Source of the DNA: Metaphire vulgaris
Taxonomy: Eukaryota > Annelida > Clitellata > Crassiclitellata > Megascolecidae
Length of the DNA: 64,000 nt
Assembly: GCA_018105865.1 (NCBI GenBank)
Contig: CM030852.1
Coordinates: 7,886,034 to 7,950,033 of the forward strand
Reading direction: 5' to 3'
Under the pieces are notes generated by a model. The model searched no databases. It worked only from the letters and a program-made list of their open reading frames with translations, and had not been told where the DNA came from. The translations under genes were made by a program, and so were the position numbers. This document shows positions 43,736-53,432 of the stretch, piece by piece. Each line of letters opens with the position of its first letter. Positions within the stretch are counted from its first letter, which is position 1.

Positions 43736-43880
43736 TGTCGTGTAGGTCCTCGTCCTTATCCTTGTCCTAGGAGGGTCAATCCTCGTCCATGTTCTCATCC
43801 TTCGGTGGTCGGTCAACGTCCTTATCCTCATCCTTTGGTCGGTCCTCGTCCTCAACCTCGTCTTTGGTGGCCAGTCCTTG
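43735..43880. repeat. 33-bp minisatellite, copy 2
   Basis: Four units of 30-33 bp (CCTCGTCCTTATCCTTGTCC + TAGGAGGGTCAAT and variants), related to 34790-34965. An apparent Arg/Thr-rich minus-strand frame comes from the repeat. Confidence 0.85.
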
Positions 43881-44149
43881 TTAACATCACTGCCTTTCTG
43901 TCTTCCTTCCATTCCCCGTATCCCGCTCCACATCTGTCTCCCCTCCATCTTTCTTTCCTCTGCTATGTGCGTGCATTATGCTGAGACTTATCGTTCAGAT
44001 AACTATTGATAACTTCACTACAGGTACAAAATGGAGATGGGTTACTTACCACACTCAACTCTTATCAACTGTCTGTTGATCTCAGTGAGACACCCTGTAC
44101 CTTTAGTTTGGTGCCTTGTACTGCAGTGTTTATTGTAGCCACCTTGACA

Positions 44150-44400
44150 TTGGGGGAGTTTGAACTGTTTGGAGGAGAAGGTTTGTCTCCCCAAACACCT
44201 TGACGAGCGAAAAAAGGTCATCACATATCTCCAATGCTCTGTGACGAAGAAGAAAATGCTCATCCTTATATTTTTCCCCTCTCCGAAAAGTAAAAAACCC
44301 TCTCGTCACACTTGTGTCGGAAATTTTAACCCCCCCCCCCCAATGCAACATATAGATTTTTTGGGTGGGGGAATTTTTAAACTTGGGGGGAATTACCCCT
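44150..44400. repeat. G/C-tract dispersed repeat
   Basis: ACATTGGGGGAGTTTGAACT at the left and TTAAACTTGGGGGGAATTAC at the right, with a 12-C run near 44330. Resembles 4864-4985 inverted. Ends uncertain. Confidence 0.4.
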
Positions 44401-44426
44401 AAGAAGGCTTAGAATAAAAACTGCTT

Positions 44427-44690
44427 GTGCTGGAACATGCGCATTTGGCCAAAAGGAAATGTTGGCTTTATATGACCTAGAAATGGACATATCGAAACGT
44501 GGATATATCGAAGTATTTAACACAGTCCTTTGAGTTTCGATACAACGGGGTTCTAAAATATGGACAAGGACCAAAGACAATGACAAAGACCGGCCACTGC
44601 CAGACAGATAGAGGCAGAAAGTCAAAAGGCAAAAACGATATCATTTAAATTATAAAACAATTAAAAAATAACATAGCTTTACCTGCATCT
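44427..44690. repeat. Intact dispersed repeat and inverted partner of 43615-43720
   Basis: 44431-44560 is the unbroken version of the repeat split at 41498/43495. 44565-44690 is the reverse complement of 43600-43720, so the segment 43600-44690 is a large imperfect palindrome. Confidence 0.7.
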
Positions 44691-44779
44691 TATTTTCTAT
44701 AATGTCAAAAGTCAAAGTCCTTCTCGAGTCTCACGAGCTCAGGGGGGTACTGATATCTGTTGCTGTTGCTATGGCTCTC

Positions 44780-45115
44780 AAACCAGGCATGCAATGCCAC
44801 AGATACGTGACTCGGACTGTCTCGCCTACTTAACGCCACCGATGCACAGGCCCATGATGTCAGAAAGGCGCTCGAATCTTCGGTCCAGCAGTCGCATCTT
44901 TCAGGCTGTTCTCCGTCGATCCAGGACAGCGAAACTTGGCCTGTCTGTCACGCGAGGGAACCACATGCTATGGAATGCGTTACCAGGAGGGAGTGACTAA
45001 AGCGATCTCCACTGAACTGTTTGGCATGAAATTAAAGACGCACTTATTTAATACCTCCTACAAGTGACCATGTAAAGTGCTCGACTATGGCCTTCGGCAT
45101 TCTTATTGCACCATG
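44780..45115 (+). mobile_element. L2-like LINE C-terminal scrap
   Basis: DSDCLAYLTPP, RRSNLRSSSRIF, RTAKLGLSVTRGNHMLWNAL, then LKTHLF-like after a shift, and the GTGCTCGACTATGGCCTTCG 3' UTR motif also seen at 43350-43380. Confidence 0.8.
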
Positions 45116-45224
45116 AATGAATTTACATTGGGCAATAGGTATATTAGAGTCAATAACTCAATCAGTAATTAAATAAATAAATCAATCATTCATTCGTTCA
45201 TTCAATTTATTTCTCAACAATGTA

Positions 45225-45305
45225 CTCGAAAAGTAAGCCAGTACCGTTTAAAGACGATGCGTTCCGGAATTCGGAGCCAACGGAGATTGTCTCTGAGTAA
45301 TGGCA
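45225..45305 (-). mobile_element. Short L2-like LINE fragment
   Basis: On the minus strand it reads LLRDNLRWLRIPERIVFKRY, the same block as LLRDKLHWLRIPERIAFKRC in the copy at 42860. About 27 codons remain. Confidence 0.7.
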
Positions 45306-45365
45306 CTACACTTTATGATTTCTGATTTATGATTACGGGTTCAACTCCCGCAGGAGTCCCTAAGT

Positions 45366-47180
45366 TTGACTCAGGTAAAACGCGTGTCTGGAGAAATTAA
45401 TGATCAAGTATATAAAAGAGTAAAAAGACTGACAAAGAAATCGGGAAGAGGAGGAAGTGGTAATACAATTAAAGATAAACAAGGAAAACTGTTAACTGAT
45501 CATGAAACTGTAAAGAAAAGGTGGAAAGAGTACACTGAAGATAATAACTACATGAAATTACATGAAATTACATGAAATTACATGAAACATAATTACATGA
45601 AAGATAATAGACCCATGGACCTAGGTGAAAAAGAATATAAGGAAGAGCTGGAGGATAAAGGACCAGACATAATAGAAGAAGAAATAATAAAGGCCATAGA
45701 AGAAATGGAAAACAACAAGGCGGAAGGAGTTGACAACATACCCAGTGAAATGCTAAAATCACTCGGAGAGAAGGGAAGGAAGGTACTATATCAAATCTGT
45801 CGTGACATTTATGCAACTGGGATATGGCCAGAAGACTTCCTACAGACAGTTATGATTCCTGTAGAGAAGAAATTGAATGCAGTAAATTGTGAGGAATTTA
45901 GAATGATCAGGTTGGTTAGTCATGCAGCCAAAATTGTTCTGAAAATTCTCACCAAAAGAATACAGGCAAAAGTTGATAGCATCCACTTCCTTGGCAATGA
46001 TCAATTTGGATTTAAAAGAGGAATAGGGACTAGGGATGCCATTGGATCTTTAAGAGTACTAAGTGAAAGAAGTATACAACACGGCAAGGATGTCTACATA
46101 TGCTTTGTAGACTATGAGAAGGCTTTTGATAGAGTGGACTGGGTTAAGTTAATAAAGGCATTGCGAAGACTTGGAGTGGATTGGAGAGAAAGACGGCTAA
46201 TCGGTAATCTCTACATGGGACAAGCAGTGAGAATAAGAATAGAAGGAGACATGACAGAACCGGGAAAGATTGGAAGAGGGGTAAGACAGGGATGCCCGCT
46301 GTCACCACTGCTATTCAATATATACATTGAAGAATTGATCAAAGAAGCACTAGAGGAGTTGGAAGAAGGAACCAAAGTAGGAGGAGTATTGGTACCAGCA
46401 TTGCTATTTGCAGACGACCAGGCTATGTTAGCAAACAAAGAAAAAGCTTTACAAAACATCATGGATAGACTGGCCTTAGTATCCAAAAAATATGGTATGA
46501 GGATTAACACCAAAAAGACGAAAGTGATGGTCATCAGTAAAGAGCAAAGACAGGAGGCAAACATCACAATCTATGGACAGAATGTAGAACAAGTGAAACA
46601 ATTCTGCTACCTTGGCAGCCTTATCACGGAAGATGCCAGATGTCAAAGTGAAATAAGAAGGAGAATTGCAATGGGAAAGGAAGCATTCTACCAAAGGAAG
46701 GAAATAATGAGGAGTAATCTCGATAAAGGGCTAAGGAAGAGAATGATTAAAACACTGATATGGAGTGTGGCGTTATATGGCTCAGAGACATGGACGATGA
46801 GAAAAGACGACATCAGAAGACTGGAGGCGTTCGAGATGTGGATATGGAGGCGAATGGAAAGAATAAGTTGGACACAACATATATCCATAAGTCCTAGATA
46901 TCGTGGAAGAGAAAAAGACAATAATACAAACAATAAAACAAAGGCAAAGGAACTGGATGGGCCACATTTTAAGAGGAGAATCGTTGTTCAAAACAATACT
47001 GGAAGGGCACATGGGGGTAAAATAAACAGAGGAAGACCACGTACATCACTACTGCACTGGATGATGACAAAGGACGGATATAAAGGATGAAAGACCCAAG
47101 CTGCTGACAGAGAAAGATGGCGCCAATGGGAACCAGGACCTGCTTCCGGGCAGAGAACTTAAAGAAAAGAAAGAAATGTA
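45366..47180 (+). mobile_element. LINE (family A3), linker to 3' end
   Basis: A linker frame 45366-45575 (TIKDKQGKLLTDHETVKKRW, KEYTED) is broken by a local repeat of ACATGAAATT (four to five copies, 45549-45600). A single RT frame follows to 47090. The last residues (WRQWEPGPASGQRT-like) lie in another frame up to about 47160. Confidence 0.9.
45582..47090 (+). CDS. LINE reverse transcriptase, 502 codons, longest intact frame
   Basis: Most complete RT in the window. EMENNKAEGVDNIPSEMLKS, GIWPEDFLQTVMIPVEKKLN, FLGNDQFGFKRGIGTRDAIG (residues ~135-155), YICFVDYEKAFDRVDWVKL, GRGVRQGCPLSPLLFNIYIE, ALLFADDQAMLANKEKALQN (catalytic FADD, residues ~270), MRINTKKTKVMVISKEQ, CYLGSLITEDARCQSEIRRR, LIWSVALYGSETWTMRKDDI, FEMWIWRRMERISW. 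The last ~60 residues pass through two compensating frame changes compared with sister copies. The start is arbitrary: the protein is the C-terminal part of a longer polyprotein whose endonuclease is missing here. Confidence 0.95.
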   Translation: MKHNYMKDNRPMDLGEKEYKEELEDKGPDIIEEEIIKAIEEMENNKAEGVDNIPSEMLKSLGEKGRKVLYQICRDIYATGIWPEDFLQTVMIPVEKKLNAVNCEEFRMIRLVSHAAKIVLKILTKRIQAKVDSIHFLGNDQFGFKRGIGTRDAIGSLRVLSERSIQHGKDVYICFVDYEKAFDRVDWVKLIKALRRLGVDWRERRLIGNLYMGQAVRIRIEGDMTEPGKIGRGVRQGCPLSPLLFNIYIEELIKEALEELEEGTKVGGVLVPALLFADDQAMLANKEKALQNIMDRLALVSKKYGMRINTKKTKVMVISKEQRQEANITIYGQNVEQVKQFCYLGSLITEDARCQSEIRRRIAMGKEAFYQRKEIMRSNLDKGLRKRMIKTLIWSVALYGSETWTMRKDDIRRLEAFEMWIWRRMERISWTQHISISPRYRGREKDNNTNNKTKAKELDGPHFKRRIVVQNNTGRAHGGKINRGRPRTSLLHWMMTKDGYKG

Positions 47181-47290
47181 CTGTATGAATAAAGACAGGT
47201 TATAATTATCTATACATACTCACACATCTTGTAATCATATAGTTAGCCGTTAGCCAAGACATATTATATTTATATTTATATCTTTTCGGA

Positions 47291-47291
47291 A

Positions 47292-47348
<57 letters not shown>
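47291..47348. repeat. (AAT)n microsatellite
   Basis: About 19 AAT units, downstream of the LINE A3 3' end. Confidence 0.95.
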
Positions 47349-47350
<2 letters not shown>

Positions 47351-47568
47351 TAATAATAACAGCAAAGTTATGTTACATCCGCAAACTCAGAAAATTCTTT
47401 AATTGTATTTAAATACTGAGTGCAAAGAAGCACTTCAATATGTATGAATGCATCCCATGCCTACACTGGTTTTCGCCAGATGACGCCGCTGCCCTTTGAA
47501 ATTTTAACGAAAAAATGAAATGTCTACATTCTGCAAAGGTACACCAACTTTCACGCATTTTTACCTAG

Positions 47569-47891
47569 GTAAAGGTAAAGGTAGTCCCATACTCGATTTC
47601 GAGCGTAGGGGCCGGTGCTGATCTCCGGTTACTAGGCAAGCAGCAACGCAGGTGGCTTACGCCATTAATCTAGAGTAGGTTGTCATTATTTTCTCTAGAC
47701 CCACGTTTTACCCTTCGCAGCTTAACGCTGTTACAAATTGATCGACGCCTAAGCGATGAACGGCTTGGTTGGCCGCCGGCACCACGGCTAGATCCCGGGA
47801 TGATCACCCATCCAAGTACTAACCGCGCTCGACGTTGCTTAACTTCGGTGTTCTGACGGGAACCGATCGCATAGCGCCAAGTAAGCCGGGT
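47569..47891 (-). mobile_element. 5S rRNA-derived SINE, copy 2
   Basis: About 95 percent identical by eye to 7441-7764, with the same minus-strand 5S head (GAAGTTAAGCAACGTCGAGC; TTAGTACTTGGATGGGTGAT) and CTTTACC tail. Flanks TTACCTAG (47561-47568) and TAACCTAG (47892-47899) form a 7-of-8 target duplication. It lies in the large first intron of the candidate host gene, 240 bp before exon 2. Confidence 0.88.
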
Positions 47892-47957
47892 TAACCTAGA
47901 GGTTGTGAAAATATCTACAATGAAGCAGGCTGGTACTGGTTTTATTGGATTACCCGG

Positions 47958-47963
47958 TATATA

Positions 47964-48060
<97 letters not shown>
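47958..48060. repeat. (TA)n(TG)n microsatellite
   Basis: About 12 TA then about 37 TG units, ending 66 bp before the exon at 48127. An intronic TG tract this close to an acceptor can affect splicing in other genes. Confidence 0.95.
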
Positions 48061-48061
<1 letters not shown>

Positions 48062-48126
48062 TTCTATTATTTATGTTTTGTGTATAAACTTCATGTGAAG
48101 AATTCTGATATGCTGTCGATTTTCAG

Positions 48127-48291
48127 ATGTAGAAATGTTCCTAACAGTTTCTCTTAAATCTGTAACACTTCCTAAGTCTGTTGCTGCAAACAAGGAGGAT
48201 CTTCTAATGAAAGTCTATGGTCTACGACATGAATTTCCTCAGTTAGATGCCGACGCAAGGCAAAAGGCAGCTGACACTATCTGTCACACAG
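48127..48291 (+). CDS. Candidate exon 2 of a SKAP-like adaptor gene
   Basis: Acceptor GTCGATTTTCAG|AT; donor ACACAG|GTCATA (weak). The 165 bases take two bases to finish an Asp codon, encode 54 residues without a stop (VEMFLTVSLKSVTLPKSV; AANKEDLLMKVYGLRHEF; PQLDADARQKAADTICHT) and leave one base. The start fits the SKAP N-terminal pattern DVExFLxxxLKxxxLxxxxxxxKExLLxK, the helical dimerisation segment. The charge pattern suggests two amphipathic helices. It is clearly unlike the transposon proteins around it. Family assignment is from memory of vertebrate SKAP1/2. Confidence 0.62.
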
Positions 48292-48965
48292 GTCATAAAT
48301 AATATTTGAAGCTACATATTGACAGTTTATATCTAAAAATTTATATTCTTACTAAAGCAAATACTTTTCAGCATTTTTATAATCTGTTTGCCGTTGCAGA
48401 TGTAATTAAATCGCTGCTATTTTCTCTTGGTAATATACATACAAAGAGTATTTAATAAAAGAAGCACTAGAACAAATATCGGGAATAAAGACCCACGGCA
48501 TAACATATAACATATTACGATGCGCAGATGACACAGTAATTTGTGCAGAAAATGAAAAAGATCTACAATTTATAATGAACAAGTTGACGGATGAAAGCAA
48601 AGAGTACGAACTGGAAATCAATCGAACAAAAACTAAAACGATGAGAATAAGCAAACAGGAAAAACAAGAAACATAACACTCTAAAAGACAACATCAAACT
48701 GGAACAAGTGAAGGAATTCAAGAGTCTCGGGAGCTCGTTATCAAGTAATCTCGGCTTGACACAAGATGGACGATGCACCAGAGACATAAACGCCAGAATG
48801 TCCAAAGACATATTTAGGAGACAAAAGGATTTATTAAGAAGGAAGAAGACGTTACAAGAAGACGGTTGGGGGCGGAACGGGACCGACCGTGTCCTACATG
48901 CCAGTGCTGATGATTTATCTAATGCTAATTTATAATGAACAAGTTATGCTGTTATGTTATGTTAG

Positions 48966-49043
48966 TTGTCAGTAAAAAAAACAACAAACGAGAATGTACT
49001 AGAGAGAATAAGATAAAACACTTTATTAACCGAAATAATACAA
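48966..49043 (+). repeat. 78-bp direct repeat, copy 1
   Basis: Nearly identical to 49331-49408 (shared words ACAACAAACGAGAATGTACT and AACACTTTATTAACCGAAAT). On the minus strand it contains TTAATAAAGTG, a polyadenylation-like signal, so each may be the end of a minus-strand element. Confidence 0.85.
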
Positions 49044-49330
49044 TGCCTTAAAGTTACAATAATGCTGCAACAATAAGAACTCCTTTAGCAGTCTCCTGAA
49101 TTAAGAATAACGGAAACATTCAGCAGTCTTTGGATGTTCACAGTGCAGAAGACCAGAAAGATTTGTGCAATATCCATAAAAAAGAACACGTCTTAAACTG
49201 AAACTACGAATATTAAGACGCTATGTATATTCGACATTTATGTATGCATGCGTTGCTGGACACTAACGAAACAAATGGAAAAATATTGGCATTCAAGATG
49301 TGGTGCTTTAGAAGAATGCTCAGAATAAGT

Positions 49331-49408
49331 TGTCAGTAAAAAAACAACAAACGAGAATGTACTAGAGAGAATAAGATAAAACACTTTATTAACCGAAATA
49401 ATACAATA
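49331..49408 (+). repeat. 78-bp direct repeat, copy 2
   Basis: Second copy, replacing part of the LINE J C-terminal region between RMLRI and QYAGH. Confidence 0.85.
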
Positions 49409-49596
49409 CGCCGGACACATGAGGTGAGGTTCGTGCACAGAAGAGGCCACGTAAAGAATGGCTGGAAGAGGTTAAAGAAAAAAATTAAAAAAAACTATGA
49501 AAACGTTAAAGATGCGCCGAATACAGGAATCGATGGAGACAATTCTTAACTGTCAACTGTCAAAATGAAGACGTCACATGAAGAAGAGACGACACA

Positions 49597-49840
49597 TGAA
49601 GAAGAAGAAGAAGAAGAAGAAGAAGAAGAAGAAGAAGAAGAAGAAGAAGAAGAAGAAGAAGAAGAAGAAGAAGAAGGAGAACAAGAACAAGAAGAACAAG
49701 AAGAACAAGAACAAGAAGAACAAGAAGAACAAGAAGAACAAGAAGAACAAAAACAAGAAGAACAAGAACAAAAAGAACAAGAACAAGAAGAACAAGAACA
49801 AGAAGAACAAGAACAAGAAGAACAAGAACAAGAAGAAGAT
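49597..49840. repeat. (GAA)n and GAACAAGAA tandem array
   Basis: About 27 GAA units, then a 9- to 12-bp GAACAAGAA-type array. The apparent Glu/Gln or Lys-rich proteins are artefacts. Confidence 0.95.
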
Positions 49841-49869
49841 AGCTTCCTTGGTCACAAAGACTTGCAAAT

Positions 49870-50240
49870 GAATATTGGCTTTGTATTGTTTGAATTCATA
49901 CTTTATGTCCTGGCTTTCCTCCATTTGAAAGAGCCTGTCGTATCACTCATTATAGATCACTGAACATGTCTTCTTATCTTTAAAATCTCACTGTCAGCAG
50001 CAAGAGCAGCTGAATATTTTAATTCAGCTGCAACATGACATACGGCTTTTTAGTTGTTTTTTAAAATTTCCTACCTGAGAGTAAGCCAGTAGAATATGAA
50101 CTTTCTGATTAGAAAACTTGACTTACCACAAGAATGATTCTTGCTGCATTAGACTTTGAGTGACCACTGACGTAGTGTTATAATGACACTTAAAATTAGT
50201 CTGAACGATCTGTACCGTCATTGATTTTTTTTCAAAATAG
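49870..50240 (+). other. Intronic sequence before exon 3
   Basis: No transposon recognised. The last bases TTGATTTTTTTTCAAAATAG form a polypyrimidine tract and acceptor. Confidence 0.4.
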
Positions 50241-50339
50241 AGCATTCCAATGAAGATGATTTTCAGGAGATATATGATGACATAGGAGATGACACCAAGC
50301 ATGAAGCAACAGTAAAGCAATCTCCGAGCAGCATTGATG
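50241..50339 (+). CDS. Candidate exon 3 of a SKAP-like adaptor gene
   Basis: Acceptor TTTTTTTTCAAAATAG|AG; donor GATG|GTAATG. The 99 bases finish a Glu codon, encode 32 residues (HSNEDDFQEIYDDIGDDT; KHEATVKQSPSSID) and leave one base, in phase with both neighbours. The acidic stretch with EIYDDI resembles the Src-family phosphorylation and SH2-docking sites of SKAP1/2 (xYDDx). Position between the helical N-terminus and the PH domain also fits that family. An acidic linker alone would be weak evidence; the phase agreement makes it stronger. Confidence 0.62.
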
Positions 50340-50684
50340 GTAATGTCATAAGTCTATCGTTCCTAAATTGTTGTTTAAGTAGCAAGTACCTTTGCCTCAT
50401 ATATTATTAAAATAAATTGTTTTGTTGATATCACTGATGGTCTTTTTTGCTTAACAGTGGAAAATGTGTACCAGCAAAATCTTTAGCAGCAATGTGAATT
50501 TTGCTGTTTTGTATGCTTAGATGTACATCCAATAATTCTTATAATTAATCAGTCTTATGTGGACTTTTTTTTACCTGTCAGATTACTTGCAGAAACGATT
50601 ATTTTAAAGCATTTTAATTTTTTAAAATAATAAACTCTAAAATTAGCATGATTTAAAGTGGCTTAGGAAGCATTACTACCTGTG
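50340..50684 (+). other. Intronic sequence, no feature
   Basis: Start of the 13.1-kb third intron. Nothing recognised. Confidence 0.4.
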
Positions 50685-50830
50685 TTAAAGCCACTAGGGG
50701 CGCCAACGGGGCATGAACCCGCTCCGTCAGCCTGCCGCTTCAGCGCAGAGTGGTTACGGAAGATGGCAGAGTGAACCCACTCTGCCATCTTCCGTAACCC
50801 ACTCTGCCATCTTTAAAAATGTGTTGGGTG
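50685..50830 (-). mobile_element. tRNA-derived SINE, copy 1 (rearranged)
   Basis: The minus strand carries GATGGCAGAGTGGGTTACG (tRNA A-box-like), GACGGAGCGGGTTCATGCCC (B-box-like) and the body CTAGTGGCTTTAACACAGG. The head is duplicated in inverted orientation, giving perfect 22-bp arms 50752-50773 and 50778-50799. Compare the cleaner copy at 51455-51593. Confidence 0.7.
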
Positions 50831-50852
50831 TTCGTTTGCACACAGTTTAACA

Positions 50853-50853
<1 letters not shown>

Positions 50854-50918
<65 letters not shown>

Positions 50919-51900
50919 GACAATTTATAGAGCGCAGTAAGAACAGTGTAAAACTAAAGTCAAAATCGCTTTAACAATGAACACTATAAAAGATATTAAA
51001 CATATGCGTCTTAAGGCACTTGATAAACAAATCAGGGGAGGTCACAATTGTCACGTTCTTCGGCAGAGAGTTCCACAGACTCGGATTGACCCTCCGGAAG
51101 GATCGGTCACCGAAGACAGCCGTCTTGGACGGAGGAGGAACCACCAATTGACGACAGTTGCTAGAGCGAAGCCGCGATCGCCGGTACACCGCAGTTGACT
51201 TGATGACCAGGCCCGTTAAGTAGCTGGGACACAAGGCAATACAGCGCCAGAAATGTTAGCCAACAACGCTTGAAGGCTAATGCGCTCCGGAATCCTGAGC
51301 CAGTGAAGATTATCGCGTAGAAACGGTGTCACGTGCTCTTTCCAACTCGAGCCAAAGATCAGACGAGCTGAGACGTTTAACACCGACTGAAGACGATTTA
51401 GTTGGTTGGCAGGAAGTCCGAGCAGAACGCTATTACAATAATCTACTCGAGCTAGGGGCGGAAGGTGGCAGAGTGGGTTACGTGCTGGAGCGTCAGGCTG
51501 ACGGAGTGGGTTCAAGCCCCGTTAGTGCCCCTAGTGGCTTTCACACAGGCAATAGCCTCCTAAGCCTCTTTAAATCATGCTAAGACCATGCTAAGCTAAG
51601 ACGATGGCACGGACGAGATTGATGACGACAGACACCGGCAGGTATCGACGGATCTCCCTGATCCTTCGCAGCTGAAAGAAACAGGTACGAATAGTACCAA
51701 TTGTCCAAGGTCCAAATGTCCGACAAAACGAGAGTCTCGTCAAAAAGTACTCGAATGAGGCGCAGTTCTGTGCTCGGACGCCTCGGAGTGACATCAACAT
51801 CACCAATCGAAAGCGTATTCACGTATCGTATAAAATTATTTCCCCATAAACTTATTTCCTGGTCAAATTTTGATTGGTCGGCAGATAGCCTGTCAATCAA
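50854..51900 (-). mobile_element. L2-like LINE 3' region, minus strand
   Basis: From 51900 down: FQLRRIREIRRYLPVSVVIN, LVRAIVLA, (SINE), RVDYCNSVLLGLPANQLNRL, VSARLIFGSSWKEHVTPFL, NLHWLRIPERISLQ, RRSRLRSSNCRQLVVPPPS, NPSLWNSLPKNVT, CLKTHMFNIFY. The 3' tail is (AAT)n on the minus strand (50854-50917). Removing the SINE at 51455-51593 restores RAIVLA-RVDYCNS with no gap. Same family as 42860-43431. Confidence 0.92.
51455..51593 (+). mobile_element. tRNA-derived SINE, copy 2
   Basis: Begins GGGGCGGAAGGTGGCAGAGT: A-box TGGCAGAGTGGGTTA, B-box GGTTCAAGCCC, then the tRNA-like 3' pairing GTTAGTGCCCC with the 5' GGGGC. Body CTAGTGGCTTTCACACAGGC ... TTTAAATCATGCTAAG. A 5-bp duplication AGCTA (51450-51454, 51594-51598) flanks it. 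139 bp. The parent tRNA looks like a long-variable-arm type (Leu/Ser), but this is uncertain. Confidence 0.8.
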
Positions 51901-52265
51901 AATTAGAACCGCCCTCCCATAGCATCAACTACAATTTTATTTCCTCCTTAAAAATTCTTTGCAGGCAGCCAATGGCAATGCTTGGAGCAATTATATGGGT
52001 GGAGCCATGAGGCATAACAAATACGCAAATCTCATGCATATACACAAGTTCATAAATATTCATTACCTATAACCACGACGATTGGCTGCCCATGACAGTC
52101 AATCCAACATATGTTTTTCGAATGCGGTCAATAGCGATTTTGACAAAGCTGTTTAAAGTTTGCATTTAAGGACATAGAAATTGCAATAATCACTTGCTGT
52201 TAAATGTTGCACTACGCTCACTGTTATATTGTTCTGCAATGGTTTTTTGTTACTCATCCTCGTAC
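51901..52265. other. No recognisable feature
   Basis: Intronic, AT-rich; no transposon ends or frames could be supported. Confidence 0.35.
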
Positions 52266-52267
52266 AT

Positions 52268-52440
52268 TCATTGGTTTGTAAATTAACTTCTACGGCGCCA
52301 CAATCATATCAGTGGTTTTCACACAGGCTTGCTTAGCCTCAGAAACCACTTAAAATCACATCATTATTATTATCATCATAATGCCCAGGGCTTCAGCCGA
52401 TGACGCACAAAACCCAAATTGAACTAGAGCCAGGTCAATT
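52268..52440 (-). mobile_element. L2-like LINE 3' end interrupted by a 50-bp insert
   Basis: The GGCGCCACAATCAT ... ATAATGCCCAGGGC block of the 56803 family is split by 52310-52360 (AGTGGTTTTCACACAGGC ... GAAACCACTT). That insert resembles the body of the tRNA SINE (CTAGTGGCTTTCACACAGGC) and also has short inverted ends AGTGGTTT/AAACCACT. Confidence 0.55.
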
Positions 52441-52512
52441 AATTACGGTATCTGTAAAAACTAGAAAATTTGCATTATCCATTTAGGAGAAAGATACTTT
52501 ATGGGCGCTGAA

Positions 52513-52516
<4 letters not shown>

Positions 52517-52584
<68 letters not shown>
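52517..52584. repeat. (TA)n microsatellite
   Basis: About 34 TA units. Confidence 0.97.
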
Positions 52585-52588
<4 letters not shown>

Positions 52589-52789
52589 GTTTAGCGATAC
52601 CAGATCAGTCGGAAAGAATTTATGAACTAAACTTTCCTACCTATCTACACATAACTATATAGTCTACTGTTGGCAAGGAAAGAAAATTATAGCGGTAATA
52701 AATTAATTTCCTAGTCTACTGTCTATCTATACCTGTGTATAGCATTGGTTGGAAATGAAATCATATCCACAGGTTATGCAAGCAGTAAC

Positions 52790-53050
52790 AATTAAGTTTG
52801 ACTATTGCAACATGCTGTTTCTAGGTATGCTCAAGAGCCTGCCTTCAACTTTGCAATATGTTAAAAAAGCTGCGGCTCTTTTTGTGGCTAAAATTTCTCG
52901 CTACTATCGCTAATGTCAGATTTCGTGTTTGACATCCTCCATGGGCTTCCAATTCCTGACTGCATTATATTAAAACAAATAATTTATTAATTGTTTCTGC
53001 AGTAATTCGAGGTCAGGCGCAGTCTTACACTACTAAGATTTTCATCCCAC
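52790..53050 (+). mobile_element. L2/CR1-like LINE fragment
   Basis: FDYCNMLFLGMLKSLPSTLQ, KKAAALFVAKISRYY, then LHGLPIPDCIILK-like after a shift, and VIRGQAQSY. It matches the C-terminal order LDYCN ... HWLP ... RGQAPSY. Several stops. Confidence 0.65.
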
Positions 53051-53184
53051 CATCTCCCACTGCACATCGGCTGCTCCACTCCACTGATCACAAGGATATT
53101 CATGTCTTAAACACGCACTGCTTTTATGCAGCATTTATAACAATAGATATAAAAAATGACTATACGGGAATTAAATCTGCGGCG

Positions 53185-53415
53185 ACTATACAGTATACGC
53201 CGCTAAAAGCCAGCCGAAGCCGGAAGTGTGCCGCCTATACACGGCAATAACCATCCGAAGCGAAAGAGTGCCACTATAAGCAGCGATAATCAGCCGAAGC
53301 CGGAAGTGTGCCACTATACGCGGCGAAGAGCCCAGCTAAGCGAAGATTGTCACTATAGGCGACAACTACTCAGCCTGAACTGGTAGTGAGGCTATACGAG
53401 CTGCTGGAGTTCTAT
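53185..53415. repeat. 41-bp minisatellite, about five units
   Basis: Units start at 53211, 53252, 53291, 53332 and 53371, each with CAGCCGAAGCCGGAAGTGTG, then CCACTATACGCGGCGA or diverged forms. GC-rich against an AT-rich background. Neighbouring units differ by up to a third, so the array is old. Confidence 0.8.
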
Positions 53416-53432
53416 ACGAACTGATTTCCACG

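Larger units (their letters stand above)
48445..49560 (+). mobile_element. LINE (family J) with internal insertions
   Basis: RT palm: IKEALEQISGIKTHGITYNI, LRCADDTVICAENEKDLQFI (catalytic ADD), YELEINRTKTKTMRI, QVKEFKSLGSSLS. After an insertion (about 48862-49170) the C-terminal part follows: RLKLRILRRYVYSTFMYAC, then RPRKEWLEEVKEK near 49450. The end is near 49560. Many stops. It lies in the second intron of the candidate host gene. Confidence 0.8.

Noticed and set aside
45330..45365. Possible tRNA (GGTTCAACTCC B-box and a T-arm-like hairpin)
   Set aside because: No A-box, acceptor stem or anticodon arm could be fitted upstream.
49565..49963. Glu/Gln-rich, Lys-rich and Phe/Leu-rich frames
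   Set aside because: All three are different readings of the GAA/CAA repeat array.
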